Shown here one piece after another: positions 59,701 to 64,000 of a stretch of DNA of 64,000 bases; within the stretch, counting starts at the first letter, position 1; each line of letters opens with the position of its first letter. Source of the DNA: Amphibalanus amphitrite (lineage: Eukaryota; Arthropoda; Thecostraca; Balanomorpha; Balanidae); NCBI RefSeq assembly GCF_019059575.1, contig NW_024881505.1:1073501-1137500 (forward strand), given 5' to 3'. The notes under the pieces were generated by a model. It did no database searches and was not told the DNA's origin. It saw only the letters and a program-made list of their open reading frames with translations. A program made the position numbers and the translations under genes.

Positions 59701-62619
59701 CTGAGTTATTGCTGTGTACATTGATCATGTACTTAACTTCACTGACTGAATCGATCCTGGGAACTTTATAAGGCAATTCTCAGGGACGAGAAGTTCAGGG
59801 CAAGCAGTAAACATTCACTCTAACAAGTTCAAGCGTCTTGCTCCTATATGAAAGTACCGGCACCACTCTGCCAATCGCCATTGACCGAATTCAGCATTTG
59901 CCGGCAATGCGATTGCATGAGAACATTTCATGATTGGTTTGATGGTATTGCGTTCTTCGCTAAATTGAGCATGTATCGCTCAAGTTCACTTTAGTGTGGC
60001 CAACTTGGCCGACACTCACTTTCAATAATGAAGCGGTTTTCCTTCCAAAATGTTCGGAAGTAGGAGTCAAACTTGACCGTCTGAAAAAAGAGAGGACACG
60101 TGTGATTAAATTTGTTGCGATTGCGAGCTTGGTATGCCTCCCTTTTTGTACCATTTTTATCCTTCAAGCTTATCTACAAGTTTATGTAGTCGGTGAAATC
60201 TTGTTGCAATCTATCTCAGCTTGGTATGCTTCCCTTTTCGTGCCATTTTATCCTTCAAATTTATCTAACTAGTCGGTGGTTATTAAGAAAAATTACAAAT
60301 TGATTGCCGATCAACTATGATGCCCGGCCATGTTAATCACAGCATGGTGTTTACAAATTTTCGCATATTCACATCGTCAAGATTGTGGCCACATTTTAGT
60401 GGCTTGTTGCGCTGCGTATCGCAGGTCCCATGTATCGGGTATCCACACTCCACAGCGCTGTGACTTTTCACTGGACTCTCCGCCCGTTTTTCGTGTAATG
60501 AACTGTAGTCTATACTGACCTGAGCGCGTTCGTCCAGTACGATGTCCAAGATGTGCAGGCTAAGCTCCACTGTGACTGGCTCTCCTGAAAATGGCATTGA
60601 TTAACGGTATGACCGGATGACATACTTGGTTTTATGTCTGCTGTTTCTTGTATTATAGTAAGTAAAAATATCTTAAAGCTAACCGGAATAAAGACGATTG
60701 GTGGTACACTGCATTTTCTTTTGCCCCTTTTTTCAACGAAGGCAAATGTGCTTTGCGATTTGTAAACGTCTTGCTAATCATGATGAACAACGTTGAATTT
60801 AATGTGAATGCATTTTATTCCAGTATTATCGCGCTGAATTTCTACCAATCGTGCTTGTGAGACTCCCCTGCTGCACGTAAATGTCATTTATGCCCGTCTG
60901 TATGCTTACCATGTGTACCAATCGGAGGCTCATATTTGGAGTAATTATCAGGCAGTAAAAACCCTGAATTCTCCAAAGAAAGACTTGTCCTGAAGCACAG
61001 AACGATCCTGAGAACAAAGTAAAATCACAATCAATCTTAGCTCGTTGGACATAGATTTCCTTGTGATAGCATTTGGGCAGCTGAGAATTAACTGGAACTT
61101 TTACAGGACTGGAGCCATGTCAACGCGCTATCTGTGCCCAATTGTACACTGTTTAATAATCTATCTTATCCACCTACTCTACTAATGAAATAAGTTTCAC
61201 TGGTCTGTATGGGCAGGATCAGACGACATTGGTGGCACACTGAACCGTCCCTCTCCCGCAGCGATAGCACGGCGCTGCAGGGTAAGCCTCCCATGAAGCG
61301 ACCGAACTGGTTATGAGGCTAAGTGGGCTTAATGTCTCATGGTATCCATGTAGCCTGATAGTCAATGGCTGAATAAGGAACTATGATGTTGGCTATATTT
61401 CAACAGGCGATTATCGAAAAAGCTGACAATGACTATCGAGTGCCGACTTGCCGCTAAAGCACTAATCTATTGATAGTTGCGCAGCTCTTACTGAAGGTCA
61501 ATAACTCGTATGCAGGACGCTTGCGCCTGCATAATTGGAAAAAAAAATGTTGAAAGCTGAAACAGCATGTAATAAAATGGAAAGGACATGAAATTTGGCC
61601 GTACGTAAATTGGCTTTAGAATGAATGAGACGTTTTAAGTTCTATTCAATATGGGATATGGGATACATTTGCATGCTGTTTACAAGTCACGTTTATATAA
61701 CTTATGTTAATCACATGAGTCATATCAACCATGATCTTAGTTATTACAGATTAAAGTGTATAATGTATAGTCCTATGCACTTTTTTCTACATGCTTACCA
61801 TGCCAGTGTGACTGTAGTCCGTATCATCAGCGTTGATATAATCAGGACCTGTTGGAAACAACTGTATAGTCTTGAGAGGCTTGTTTTTAGGGAGGCTTGA
61901 ATTGTTTTAACAATATTACAAATAAGTATGCAACAACAGTTTATCAGACTGCAGCCTCTTGAGCAGCATTACACCAACATTTTTATTTCTGTGTGTTACA
62001 AAACAAGTCAAACGGTGAATGGGAGGGTGGACGGGCAATAGCAGCGGCAGTTGACGGGCCAATGAACAATCGTCTATCGTGGGCGCGTTTTCAGATGACT
62101 TGGTGAGAAAACCTCTTAAATGTTTGGGGGAGAATCGTTGAATATTGCATTACACAAAAGATGTAACTATATGGGACAGGAGTCAGGAACCACCTCTACC
62201 CCTGATCAAAAGGCTTCATTGGAAAGTTTACGGCGCTTCTAATCAGCGTCGTTATTTCGTCTATCCGGTCCACCGTTACCACCTAATCCCGTCCTCCGTC
62301 GCTGCTCTGTTCCGACCACCGTCACTAATGTGACAGTATTCCGTCGCTGTTGTCACGTCCCCCGTCTCCGCTGTGTCCCGTCTTCTGTCACCGCTGTGTG
62401 TTCCCTTCCACTGCACGCCACCACTGCTCGGCCCGTCGCACAATATGCTGTGTGTTTGCTCTGCCCGCGCCGACTGCCGGCCGCGGCGGCCGCACCGCCC
62501 GCGACAACCGGTGACCGGGGCCGACTGACCCCCGGACCGGTCGGCGGCGGTACTCACTCGCAGTGGCCCGGCGCACGAGCCGGTCACGCATCGATTGGAG
62601 AACACCGTCACCGGTGATG
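35705..62619 (-). CDS. Cys-loop ligand-gated ion channel subunit (at least 11 exons)
   Basis: This is a pentameric receptor subunit of the GABA/glycine/pH-gated chloride type. Exons in gene order are 62558-62619 (tentative), 60520-60584, 60020-60080, 59463-59617, 46058-46192, 42483-42614, 40033-40148 (M1), 37021-37103 (M2), 36681-36785 (M3), 36183-36234 and 35705-35839 (M4, stop). The extracellular part includes EPVTVELSLHILD and the Cys loop with 13 residues between cysteines (MVYFNYPMD). M1 is SILAVYVPSLLVVMVSWLSLW. M2 is preceded by PGRM, comparable to the PAR motif of anion channels. The M3-M4 loop is only about 25 residues. All phases agree except 59463 to 46192, where phase 0 meets a phase-1 acceptor, so a short exon may be missing. 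No signal-peptide exon was found; the 5' end may lie beyond 62619. Confidence 0.88.
37448..38312 (+). repeat. 24-bp minisatellite (CAGCAGCTCGTCCATTACGG units), split by a hAT element
   Basis: About eleven units of GCAGCTCGTCCATTACGGCC plus ACCA (37448-37719) and about five more (38191-38312) are separated by the element at 37720-38190. The array lies in the receptor intron between M2 and M3 side sequence. The unit is a multiple of three without stops, so it creates spurious HQQLVHYG or GRNGRAAG repeat ORFs. Confidence 0.92.
37720..38190. mobile_element. hAT-type element inserted in the minisatellite (471 bp)
   Basis: The ends CAGGGGCGGATCCAG and GTATCCGCGCCTG match the terminus of the 1999-3819 element. 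The flanks CCAGCAGT (37712-37719) and CCAGCAGC (38191-38198) are the 8-bp target duplication with one mismatch, both within the array unit. Confidence 0.85.
38715..40032 (-). repeat. Tandem copies of the M1 exon end and splice donor
   Basis: Read on the - strand, the last bases of the M1 exon plus its donor (TGGCTCTCGCTATGG then GTATG) recur four more times downstream as GGCTCTCACT(A/C)TGG-GTAC. The copies lie near 39975-40010, 39949-39975, 39916-39947 and 38715-38747; the last pair is split by the 38748-39914 element. Each copy keeps a usable GT donor. Confidence 0.75.
38748..39914. mobile_element. TA-flanked element with GGGGAGAGTGGGGTAAGATG ends (1.2 kb)
   Basis: The left end GGGGAGAGTGGGG and right end CCCCACTCTCCCC are inverted, and TA flanks both (38746-38747, 39915-39916). 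GGGGTAAGATGCCCCC-type motifs recur inside (39115-39160, 39665-39735). No transposase was found. It sits within a short tandem array derived from the M1 exon end. A 76-bp end of another copy lies at 59283-59358. Confidence 0.8.
40149..42482 (-). other. Receptor intron before M1
   Basis: No gene was found. The 150-aa - strand ORF at 40411-40863 has no motif. 40845-40892 contains a palindromic TATACCGGTATATAGTGG. 41140-41420 is a degenerate tandem array of GGCGCCCTTCT-type units. Confidence 0.5.
41140..41420. repeat. Degenerate GCGCCCTT tandem repeat
   Basis: Units containing GGCGCCCTTCT and CTAACGGCG(C/T)CCTCCTGACCG recur at about 100-120 bp spacing. No coding meaning is seen. Confidence 0.6.
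43755..43855 (+). repeat. Dispersed repeat fragment, copy 2
   Basis: Nearly identical to 11905-12003. It ends GTTCCGCCGCCTA, and the flank then diverges from the other copy. Confidence 0.7.
44312..44590 (+). repeat. SINE-like repeat with ACAAAAC tail
   Basis: It starts CTCCACGCCGCAACCCC and ends GGGCCTAACCCAACAAAACA followed by A-rich sequence, as expected for a retroposed short element. Relatives lie at 19141-19412 (inverted), 19828-20280 and 21920-22372. No clear A/B box was seen within this copy. Confidence 0.7.
45108..45364. mobile_element. Possible hAT-like element with GGCGGATCCAG ends
   Basis: CTGGCGGATCCAGGGAG at the left and CTTTCTGGATCCGCAT at the right are inverted. Between them lie AT-rich sequence and a G run. 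No matching target duplication was found, so the limits are approximate. Confidence 0.45.
45721..45948. repeat. Foldback repeat with CTGATGA...CGAAAC motif
   Basis: Two inverted arms (about 45721-45805 and 45862-45948) share GCGATAATGTGAACACATAT and TTGCACAAACCGG. The right arm contains CTGATGA-AGTAATATC-GAAAC, like a hammerhead core; the left arm has the same site with one change (CTAATGA on the - strand). Confidence 0.7.
46690..46795. mobile_element. End of a further TTAA-type element
   Basis: ATCGGACCATTAGTTCGGGA, a G run, GTAAATTTACCC, a C run and a terminus CACGCGGG just before TTAA (46796-46799) match, in order, the inverted left end of 15599-18088. The body to the left is not recognisable. 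Confidence 0.5.
46800..47301. mobile_element. Left part of the TTAA-type element that hosts the retrotransposon
   Basis: AGGTCA/TGACCT-rich sequence ends GAAATTTTCAGGGTAGGTGTAA. Joined across the retrotransposon to 59151-59277, it aligns without gaps to the body of 15599-18088 (AAATTTTCAGGG..GTGT.AAATTGAT...AAGGTACTGAAAG). The far-left terminus was not identified. Confidence 0.7.
47490..49427 (-). CDS. Ubiquitin-specific protease domain of the retrotransposon (USP37-like)
   Basis: USPs are cysteine proteases that cleave ubiquitin from proteins. An internal ATG at 49397 would give 635 aa, but the frame is open to the Ngaro junction. In that numbering, Cys178 lies in the Cys box (GLPNYGNSCYQNATLQSL), His572 in SGHYVSDEY and Asp589 in HYDD, so the triad is complete. 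Two CxxC pairs (CTKC, CQHC) form the zinc-binding fingers. A ubiquitin-interacting motif (DRELQEAIMRSLE, about 509-521) precedes the His box, and the end reads GYIFFYLHKDL; both fit USP37/26/29 relatives. The N-terminal about 165 aa are low-complexity, with three loose PQTDSAGE-type repeats. It has no introns. An intronless host gene is the alternative, but the domain lies inside the element's target duplications and in its frame. Confidence 0.88.
   Translation of the reverse strand, partial: SDSSPKTPIDMAGKEAEKNKSSAAIGVVTAQNGGPLVPGPAVRSLSRRRSVLRPARESDTSSSRQMSIAFRGGEEESSEAGSSSSKITQHACPPLLPGKFDEGNQVLPQGRKPQTDSAGECGQALQPSDRMPPTDGPGESSQTPQSPCRRTQTESTGSQLITATQRLESDTSASDPLCIGLPNYGNSCYQNATLQSLLGLTPFLSDMLSLISDLSPGENSLCRTLHGVAELMVLRQKGLSRSVSSHLNDLRDVFADIDPAFRGIEMQDANEFLLRLLDTMKEEIGARRPTDNLVRDNFQYQTVESYMCTKCHETVLKQQENICWFVSVPRRQGTETPTLQDALRLCMRPDRRELLCQHCRHDECRVTTKISQLPRTLIVQLNRYVFLGEESKKICSNVGIPKLLSLNEHVADDVTRPPEWKCTKPALCILSDFKESEAPSSSPSPPPAARGLSPVPATAGLPESAAADSPVSAGAAAPVRPPSPATGAEPPQPPPAQAELVVLDADSKFKPARTCESKDRELQEAIMRSLEGAPADASEQAHLSELCVEDGQSPRSVDLAGDFTYRLVGVVSHYGSATHSGHYVSDEYSVGRDRWFHYDDRRVSCVDEADVLGEAGHQRNGYIFFYLHKDLCDQVVTVEEAGGAL
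49428..49590 (+). repeat. Ngaro split direct repeat A1
   Basis: 163 bp, matching 55283-55445 base for base as far as read. It starts AAATGCATTTGACGAGCGAC and ends TTCAGCGTTC. Confidence 0.92.
49787..50008 (+). repeat. Four 59-bp tandem repeats in the Ngaro leader
   Basis: Units of GCGTTAGTCGGTCACAGATT...TATGCCTGAGAGGCA recur about every 59 bp before the first ORF. Their role is unknown; they may act as leader or promoter sequence. Confidence 0.85.
50080..50601 (+). CDS. SGNH/GDSL-type hydrolase of the Ngaro element
   Basis: This is a small esterase-like protein; such hydrolase ORFs are known companions of Ngaro elements, with unknown role in transposition. The start at 50080 places the nucleophile block GDSYAVH at the N-terminus. 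Block III is GGNDLARR and block V is DGVHPSAAG with the catalytic Asp and His. The length is about 173 aa. The frame is open upstream to 49999. A TCATTGCAG just before the ATG looks like a splice acceptor. It precedes the gag-like ORF by about 120 bp. Confidence 0.82.
   Translation: MLVVGDSYAVHLPRRCSPHLAVAAAGVRGGCVNDDGFRRWAIRAAVRARPRVVTLVAGGNDLARRDCRVQRWLANLQELTLGLLAAGVVRVYVLPIPPRTGFPSSGVSARIFRRRRWVANKLLRRLFRQPPVLLLHFVPPPDFLASDGVHPSAAGWRTLESVLQEAMDASSGI
50724..51992 (+). CDS. Gag-like protein of the Ngaro element
   Basis: 422 aa with a basic, Arg/Ala-rich N-terminus, a proline/alanine-rich middle, and a predicted helical region from about residue 215. The C-terminal Cys/His cluster has the spacing CLGYNRAAGCRRSPCLFRHEC followed by CRLC, suggesting nucleic-acid binding. 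It overlaps the start of the RT frame by 80 bases in a different frame, so the downstream protein needs frameshifting or internal initiation. Confidence 0.75.
   Translation: MPRAKSSAGRAPARPLPAPRTDAPRRATTRRSAAAAAASGAGATSRRTPAAAARRQAAVMATTPPNPGRGHAATTSAAAASPPDAAVIDPAALQTMVGDMVRAAVAAALPASEPSPPATVAVQRGPAQRLQDGPAAHLTSADHAYTPAAELQAGPMALPAVLSGALPTAAGPAPPAHLPAAQLPVAGRPPAPVENAAGDDLAARAAVSPAVAALIVSHQFIDLNTLLNDSIPPAEPGLFCLIDGRLRPSVQRRPIPHFGAWATAFLRYAAVYLAAHPADASGLLRHMQQVSSLQAPGLGFAWRDFDEAFRRARGICPEAHPWGSTAATSPIWLTAIARGIAGSRAGSAAGVSGEGRGGSSRPAAASGSFRALCLGYNRAAGCRRSPCLFRHECRLCRGPHSVLACPRRAAPALPGTRRPGRE
51913..53583 (+). CDS. Reverse transcriptase and RNase H of the Ngaro element
   Basis: The RT fingers and palm include SPIGLIPKKSPGSFRVIHHL, LAKTDIESAFRIVPV, LPMGCASSSQIF and the active-site block SVLDDFLFIG, with LDD in place of YxDD as is usual in DIRS/Ngaro. 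RNase H follows, with ETDASSSVGLGA, ELVAVAVAVHVW, RSDNSAVVA and AADALSRG. 556 aa, no internal stop. The first residues overlap the gag-like frame. Confidence 0.92.
   Translation: MAPIACSPALAAPPRPSPAPAAPAANDSLTPPVSVPPDHLALLLTGYDPALAAQLVHGFRYGFPLGSAEVPSGDSGGNLPSCSLAPEVVDAYVAAETRAGRIAGPFCPAPPWIVRFSPIGLIPKKSPGSFRVIHHLSFPTGASVNDFIPRERTYVQYGSVDEALRLIGSFQRPYLAKTDIESAFRIVPVRPADAAMLGFHWRDCAYVDLCLPMGCASSSQIFQSVSDALVWIAQNKFGAGPIVSVLDDFLFIGESRAACQRSLGGFQAMCRDLAIPLRRDKTVAPCRSLTFLGVVLDLERGELRLPADKLARARAGLTSLLARRKAPLRMVRECTGLLSFACTAVPLGRPFLRRMFDLCRGVSRPHHRVTITRAARQDMRAWLLFLDRFPGRAILAHRRWLLEPGLILETDASSSVGLGAICGEDWLLGPWPASLREAPISVLELVAVAVAVHVWRDRFAHRCVLVRSDNSAVVACITSQSSRSPALMPWLRFLFLTTVSHNILVRAVHTPGIANAAADALSRGLVQVFKELRPSAAATPTSWDWPACGTLSPFTS
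53628..54467 (+). CDS. Tyrosine recombinase of the Ngaro element
   Basis: 279 aa. The catalytic set is visible: Arg in MLRPGEVV, a Lys in PSSKTSASPF, the HxxR box in GHCLRISGASHG, a second His/Trp region in CHAGRWSS, and the nucleophile Tyr in VRRYVRR. It would integrate the circular DNA copy by recombination. It follows the RT stop by about 45 bp in another frame. Confidence 0.92.
   Translation: MWGQIRVFLTLPPTAALFPISVADTADFLASRHEQGCSASTLAAEASAISYGHKLAGAPDPTADFRVRQLLAGSRRLRPSADNRLAVSLTELGELCAALHFLGLSPVDRAAFRAIFTLAFFAMLRPGEVVRGRDLTHTVRLSHVSLVGPQLSLTIPSSKTSASPFTTTLRARPDLATCPVAAVRDYLAVRGTGLPDDALFIGGHRRPLTSRDLTRVLRMAGRRAGLNPARLSGHCLRISGASHGAAVGLTEPQLCHAGRWSSQAVRRYVRRPVSLLQAS
54520..54865 (+). 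repeat. About five 75-80-bp GC-rich tandem repeats in the Ngaro 3' region
   Basis: Units follow GCTGCCTGTTTCAGGTCCGG...GGCGGAGCGGCAGTC after the recombinase stop. ORFs read through them without meaning. Confidence 0.8.
55185..55282 (+). repeat. Ngaro split direct repeat B1
   Basis: 98 bp, matching 55521-55618; it starts GCGTAATCTGCACCCAAAG and ends GCGGAACGGAG. It abuts A2 directly. Confidence 0.92.
55283..55445 (+). repeat. Ngaro split direct repeat A2
   Basis: 163 bp, copy of A1 (49428-49590). A 75-bp spacer separates it from B2. Confidence 0.92.
55521..55618 (+). repeat. Ngaro split direct repeat B2 (right terminus)
   Basis: 98 bp, copy of B1. The retrotransposon frame on the - strand runs into it and stops at 55589, producing a false C-terminus for the reverse transcriptase ORF. 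Confidence 0.92.
55619..58270 (-). CDS. Reverse transcriptase and restriction-like endonuclease of the retrotransposon
   Basis: Residue numbers are from 58222. The RT has KPDGGVRPIAVGNTYRRLA (about 223-241), the first catalytic Asp in KLDMRNAFNSVRRD (Asp294), GLQQGDPCGP (about 344-353) and YLDDG (375-379). Near the C-terminus a Cys/His knuckle (CRCGSMADSNGYHALTC) precedes the PD-(D/E)xK-type endonuclease, with RPDG at about 746-749 and AWDATC at about 762-767. There is no APE endonuclease at the N-terminus, so this is an RLE-class element. The frame continues upstream to the TAA at 58271-58273. Downstream it is cut by the Ngaro insertion; the last about 10 residues read in the intact ORF belong to Ngaro repeat B2. 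Confidence 0.92.
58271..58648 (-). CDS. PHD-finger N-terminal part of the retrotransposon protein
   Basis: 125 aa ending at a TAA that is in the same frame as the reverse transcriptase. Cys/His spacing CQLC, CSSC, HLTC and CWWCPRC is a C4HC3 PHD finger, which in host proteins reads histone tails and here could help choose chromatin targets. The residues on either side of the stop (RRIP, then GAR) look like one continuous conserved linker, so the stop is probably a point mutation in this copy. Confidence 0.85.
   Translation of the reverse strand: MVCPQDFFLTDMDGTLDDTTEQSQDVTCQLCSIANRRKRHILCSSCGQAWHLTCARLKRREADALSCWWCPRCTGISGTTPATASEAKCHTTSVTPTADQSPDSNELALHLAQLRQTRRVIRRIP
58649..59150 (-). other. 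5' leader of the retrotransposon
   Basis: About 500 bp between the target duplication and the first ATG. Its outermost bases (GCTCTGCTCTGCGCCTGCGC on the - strand) are the 5' end of the element. Small ORFs inside have no motif. Confidence 0.65.
59151..59277. mobile_element. Right end of the TTAA-type element that hosts the retrotransposon
   Basis: After AGGTGTAAAATTGATC come AAGGTACTGAAAGTTTCGTC, a G-run/C-run hairpin and GGCGAGGG, directly before TTAA (59278-59281). It aligns to 17970-18088. Confidence 0.75.
59283..59358. mobile_element. End fragment of a GGGGTAAGATGC element
   Basis: This is the reverse complement of 38748-38822, with TTCTTTGTTTCGCCG, GGTGGGGCATCTT and CTTACCCCACTCTCCCC. 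The rest of the element is absent; the TTAA-type element abuts it. Confidence 0.75.
59618..62557 (-). other. 5' introns of the receptor gene
   Basis: Apart from exons 60020-60080 and 60520-60584 no gene or repeat is evident. A short block at 61253-61285 has splice-like borders on both strands but no supported exon. Confidence 0.5.
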
Positions 62620-63782
62620 CTGTATTTCATCAGGGCAGTGAGGCAGTGTATCGGGCAGGAATTTTAACTTCTATAAAATCGTTTTTCAACAAGCATTTTT
62701 TGTTAAGATTTTGGGCATTTGTTTTCGCACTTTGTAGTCATATGGTTGAACTCAAGGACAAAAAGGTATACGTTCAGCTCCCATAGGTTTTCGGTTTCAA
62801 ACAACATAAGTAAAACAGCTTCAGTCGACCCCTCGAACAGCTTTAAAGCGTCAGCTCACCGATCTCTCGTCCAGCAAAGCTCTCCTACTTAGTTTTAATT
62901 CCAAACGTCGAGCACAGGGCAGTCATCTTATTTGGAACATGCACAAATTGAGTTGGTATTCATTGAAAAACGCTGCCTAAAGGGATGTAAATGATGCAGG
63001 ATCATGATAACACTTCTAAGCTATGTTGCCGTTACAACAGTATACTTAACTCCTGCATAACAAAGCATTGGAAATGGTGAACGCTGTGATAGTCTGATGC
63101 ACATATAGGCCTGCTTTTGTGAAAGCGGTTTGTGTCCAAGAAGAGGTCGTCTTGCCTTTGATTTCATTGTCCCGACCAATGAAGGAGAGTACTTTTTGCT
63201 ATTATAATATCCATAACCATTGGTTATTGACACTGGCTAGAGACAAATCATGAGGCGGCACTTAAAAGTGAATGTTTGGACAAACTAATCGTGTGAATAC
63301 AAAGTGCCTCCTTGACGTCTTGTTGTTCACGGAAGTTATAACGTGGAGGCCTTGCAGACACGGTTGCGACATGTCGTGCATCCACCTCCTTAGCACCTCT
63401 GTGACCTGCCCTGGAACTGACTGCATGCCATGTTGACAAGCGGCGGCGCTAGGTAAAAGCCCGGTCATGTCAGTGTTTACTGGCTAACATGCAATATATA
63501 TTTTTATTACCTCCATTTTGAGCTGTGCCACCGTCGCCAACTGCACTCCTATACCTGTACCTATTTTTACAGCATATTTGTGTAATTGACTACGCTTAAC
63601 TCTATGTATAAATAAAGGTGCCTTCCCGCCCCAAACTAATGATCTGGAGTTATCCTCAAAATTAAAAGCGAACTTCTCAGGGTAAACTATGGTCATTCAA
63701 TATTGTTTGCTCTTCCAAGTGAATGTTCTATTGAAAGACGGAAAATGTGTCAACCGCCGCTCACCCCCCCCCCCCAAATAGA
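62620..63782. other. Upstream of the first recognised receptor exon
   Basis: No signal-peptide exon, promoter motif or repeat could be supported. Short ORFs are without motifs. Confidence 0.45.
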
Positions 63783-63790
63783 TAAATGAA

Positions 63791-63825
<35 letters not shown>

Positions 63826-63855
63826 AAATGATATTAATAATAATGATAAGTTTTA

Positions 63856-63908
<53 letters not shown>

Positions 63909-63917
63909 GTTATTATT

Positions 63918-64000
<83 letters not shown>
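63779..64000 (+). repeat. Microsatellites: (AAAT)n then (ATT)n
   Basis: An AAAT run (about 63779-63826) is followed by an interrupted ATT run from about 63856 to the window end. Confidence 0.97.

Overview
This window is invertebrate animal DNA, most likely from an arthropod and possibly a crustacean. That placement is inferred from the type of ligand-gated channel, the intron-rich genes and the transposon mix; no species marker is visible. It holds four ordinary host genes on the + strand and one long receptor gene on the - strand. All are embedded in a very dense, deeply nested collection of transposable elements, many of which can be delimited here by exact terminal repeats and target-site duplications (TSDs).

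Host genes. NAA60 (Golgi N-alpha-acetyltransferase, five coding exons, 6183-9997) is followed by ENSA/ARPP19 (endosulfine, three exons, 14421-18413). CIAO2A (cytosolic iron-sulfur assembly factor, three exons, 28611-32115) ends only 21 bp before single-exon PLD6/zucchini (mitochondrial phospholipase D-like nuclease/hydrolase, 32137-32757). The right half (35705-62619, - strand) is one Cys-loop ligand-gated ion channel gene. At least eleven of its exons can be placed, with splice phases that agree at every junction except one.

Mobile DNA. The left 30 kb holds three TSD-confirmed hAT-type elements, a pair of 4-bp-TSD elements, a pair of 2-bp-TSD elements made of GACGTCGG arrays, a 4.4-kb foldback palindrome, and a family of TTAA-flanked elements with G/C-hairpin ends and dense AGGTCA half-sites. 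A mariner is nested in one of the TTAA elements. The 13-kb receptor intron contains a stack of insertions: a TTAA element, into which a non-LTR retrotransposon inserted (47302-59150, 8-bp TSD), into which a Ngaro-type tyrosine-recombinase retrotransposon inserted (49428-55618, identical split direct repeats).

Main discovery candidate. The non-LTR retrotransposon carries a PHD finger, reverse transcriptase, restriction-like endonuclease and, at its 3' end, a complete ubiquitin-specific protease domain (USP37-like, with catalytic Cys, His and Asp and a UIM). The USP lies inside the element's TSDs. Counting codons across the Ngaro insertion puts it in the same reading frame as the reverse transcriptase. 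What looks like an intronless host deubiquitinase nested in an intron is therefore better read as the C-terminal domain of a retrotransposon polyprotein.
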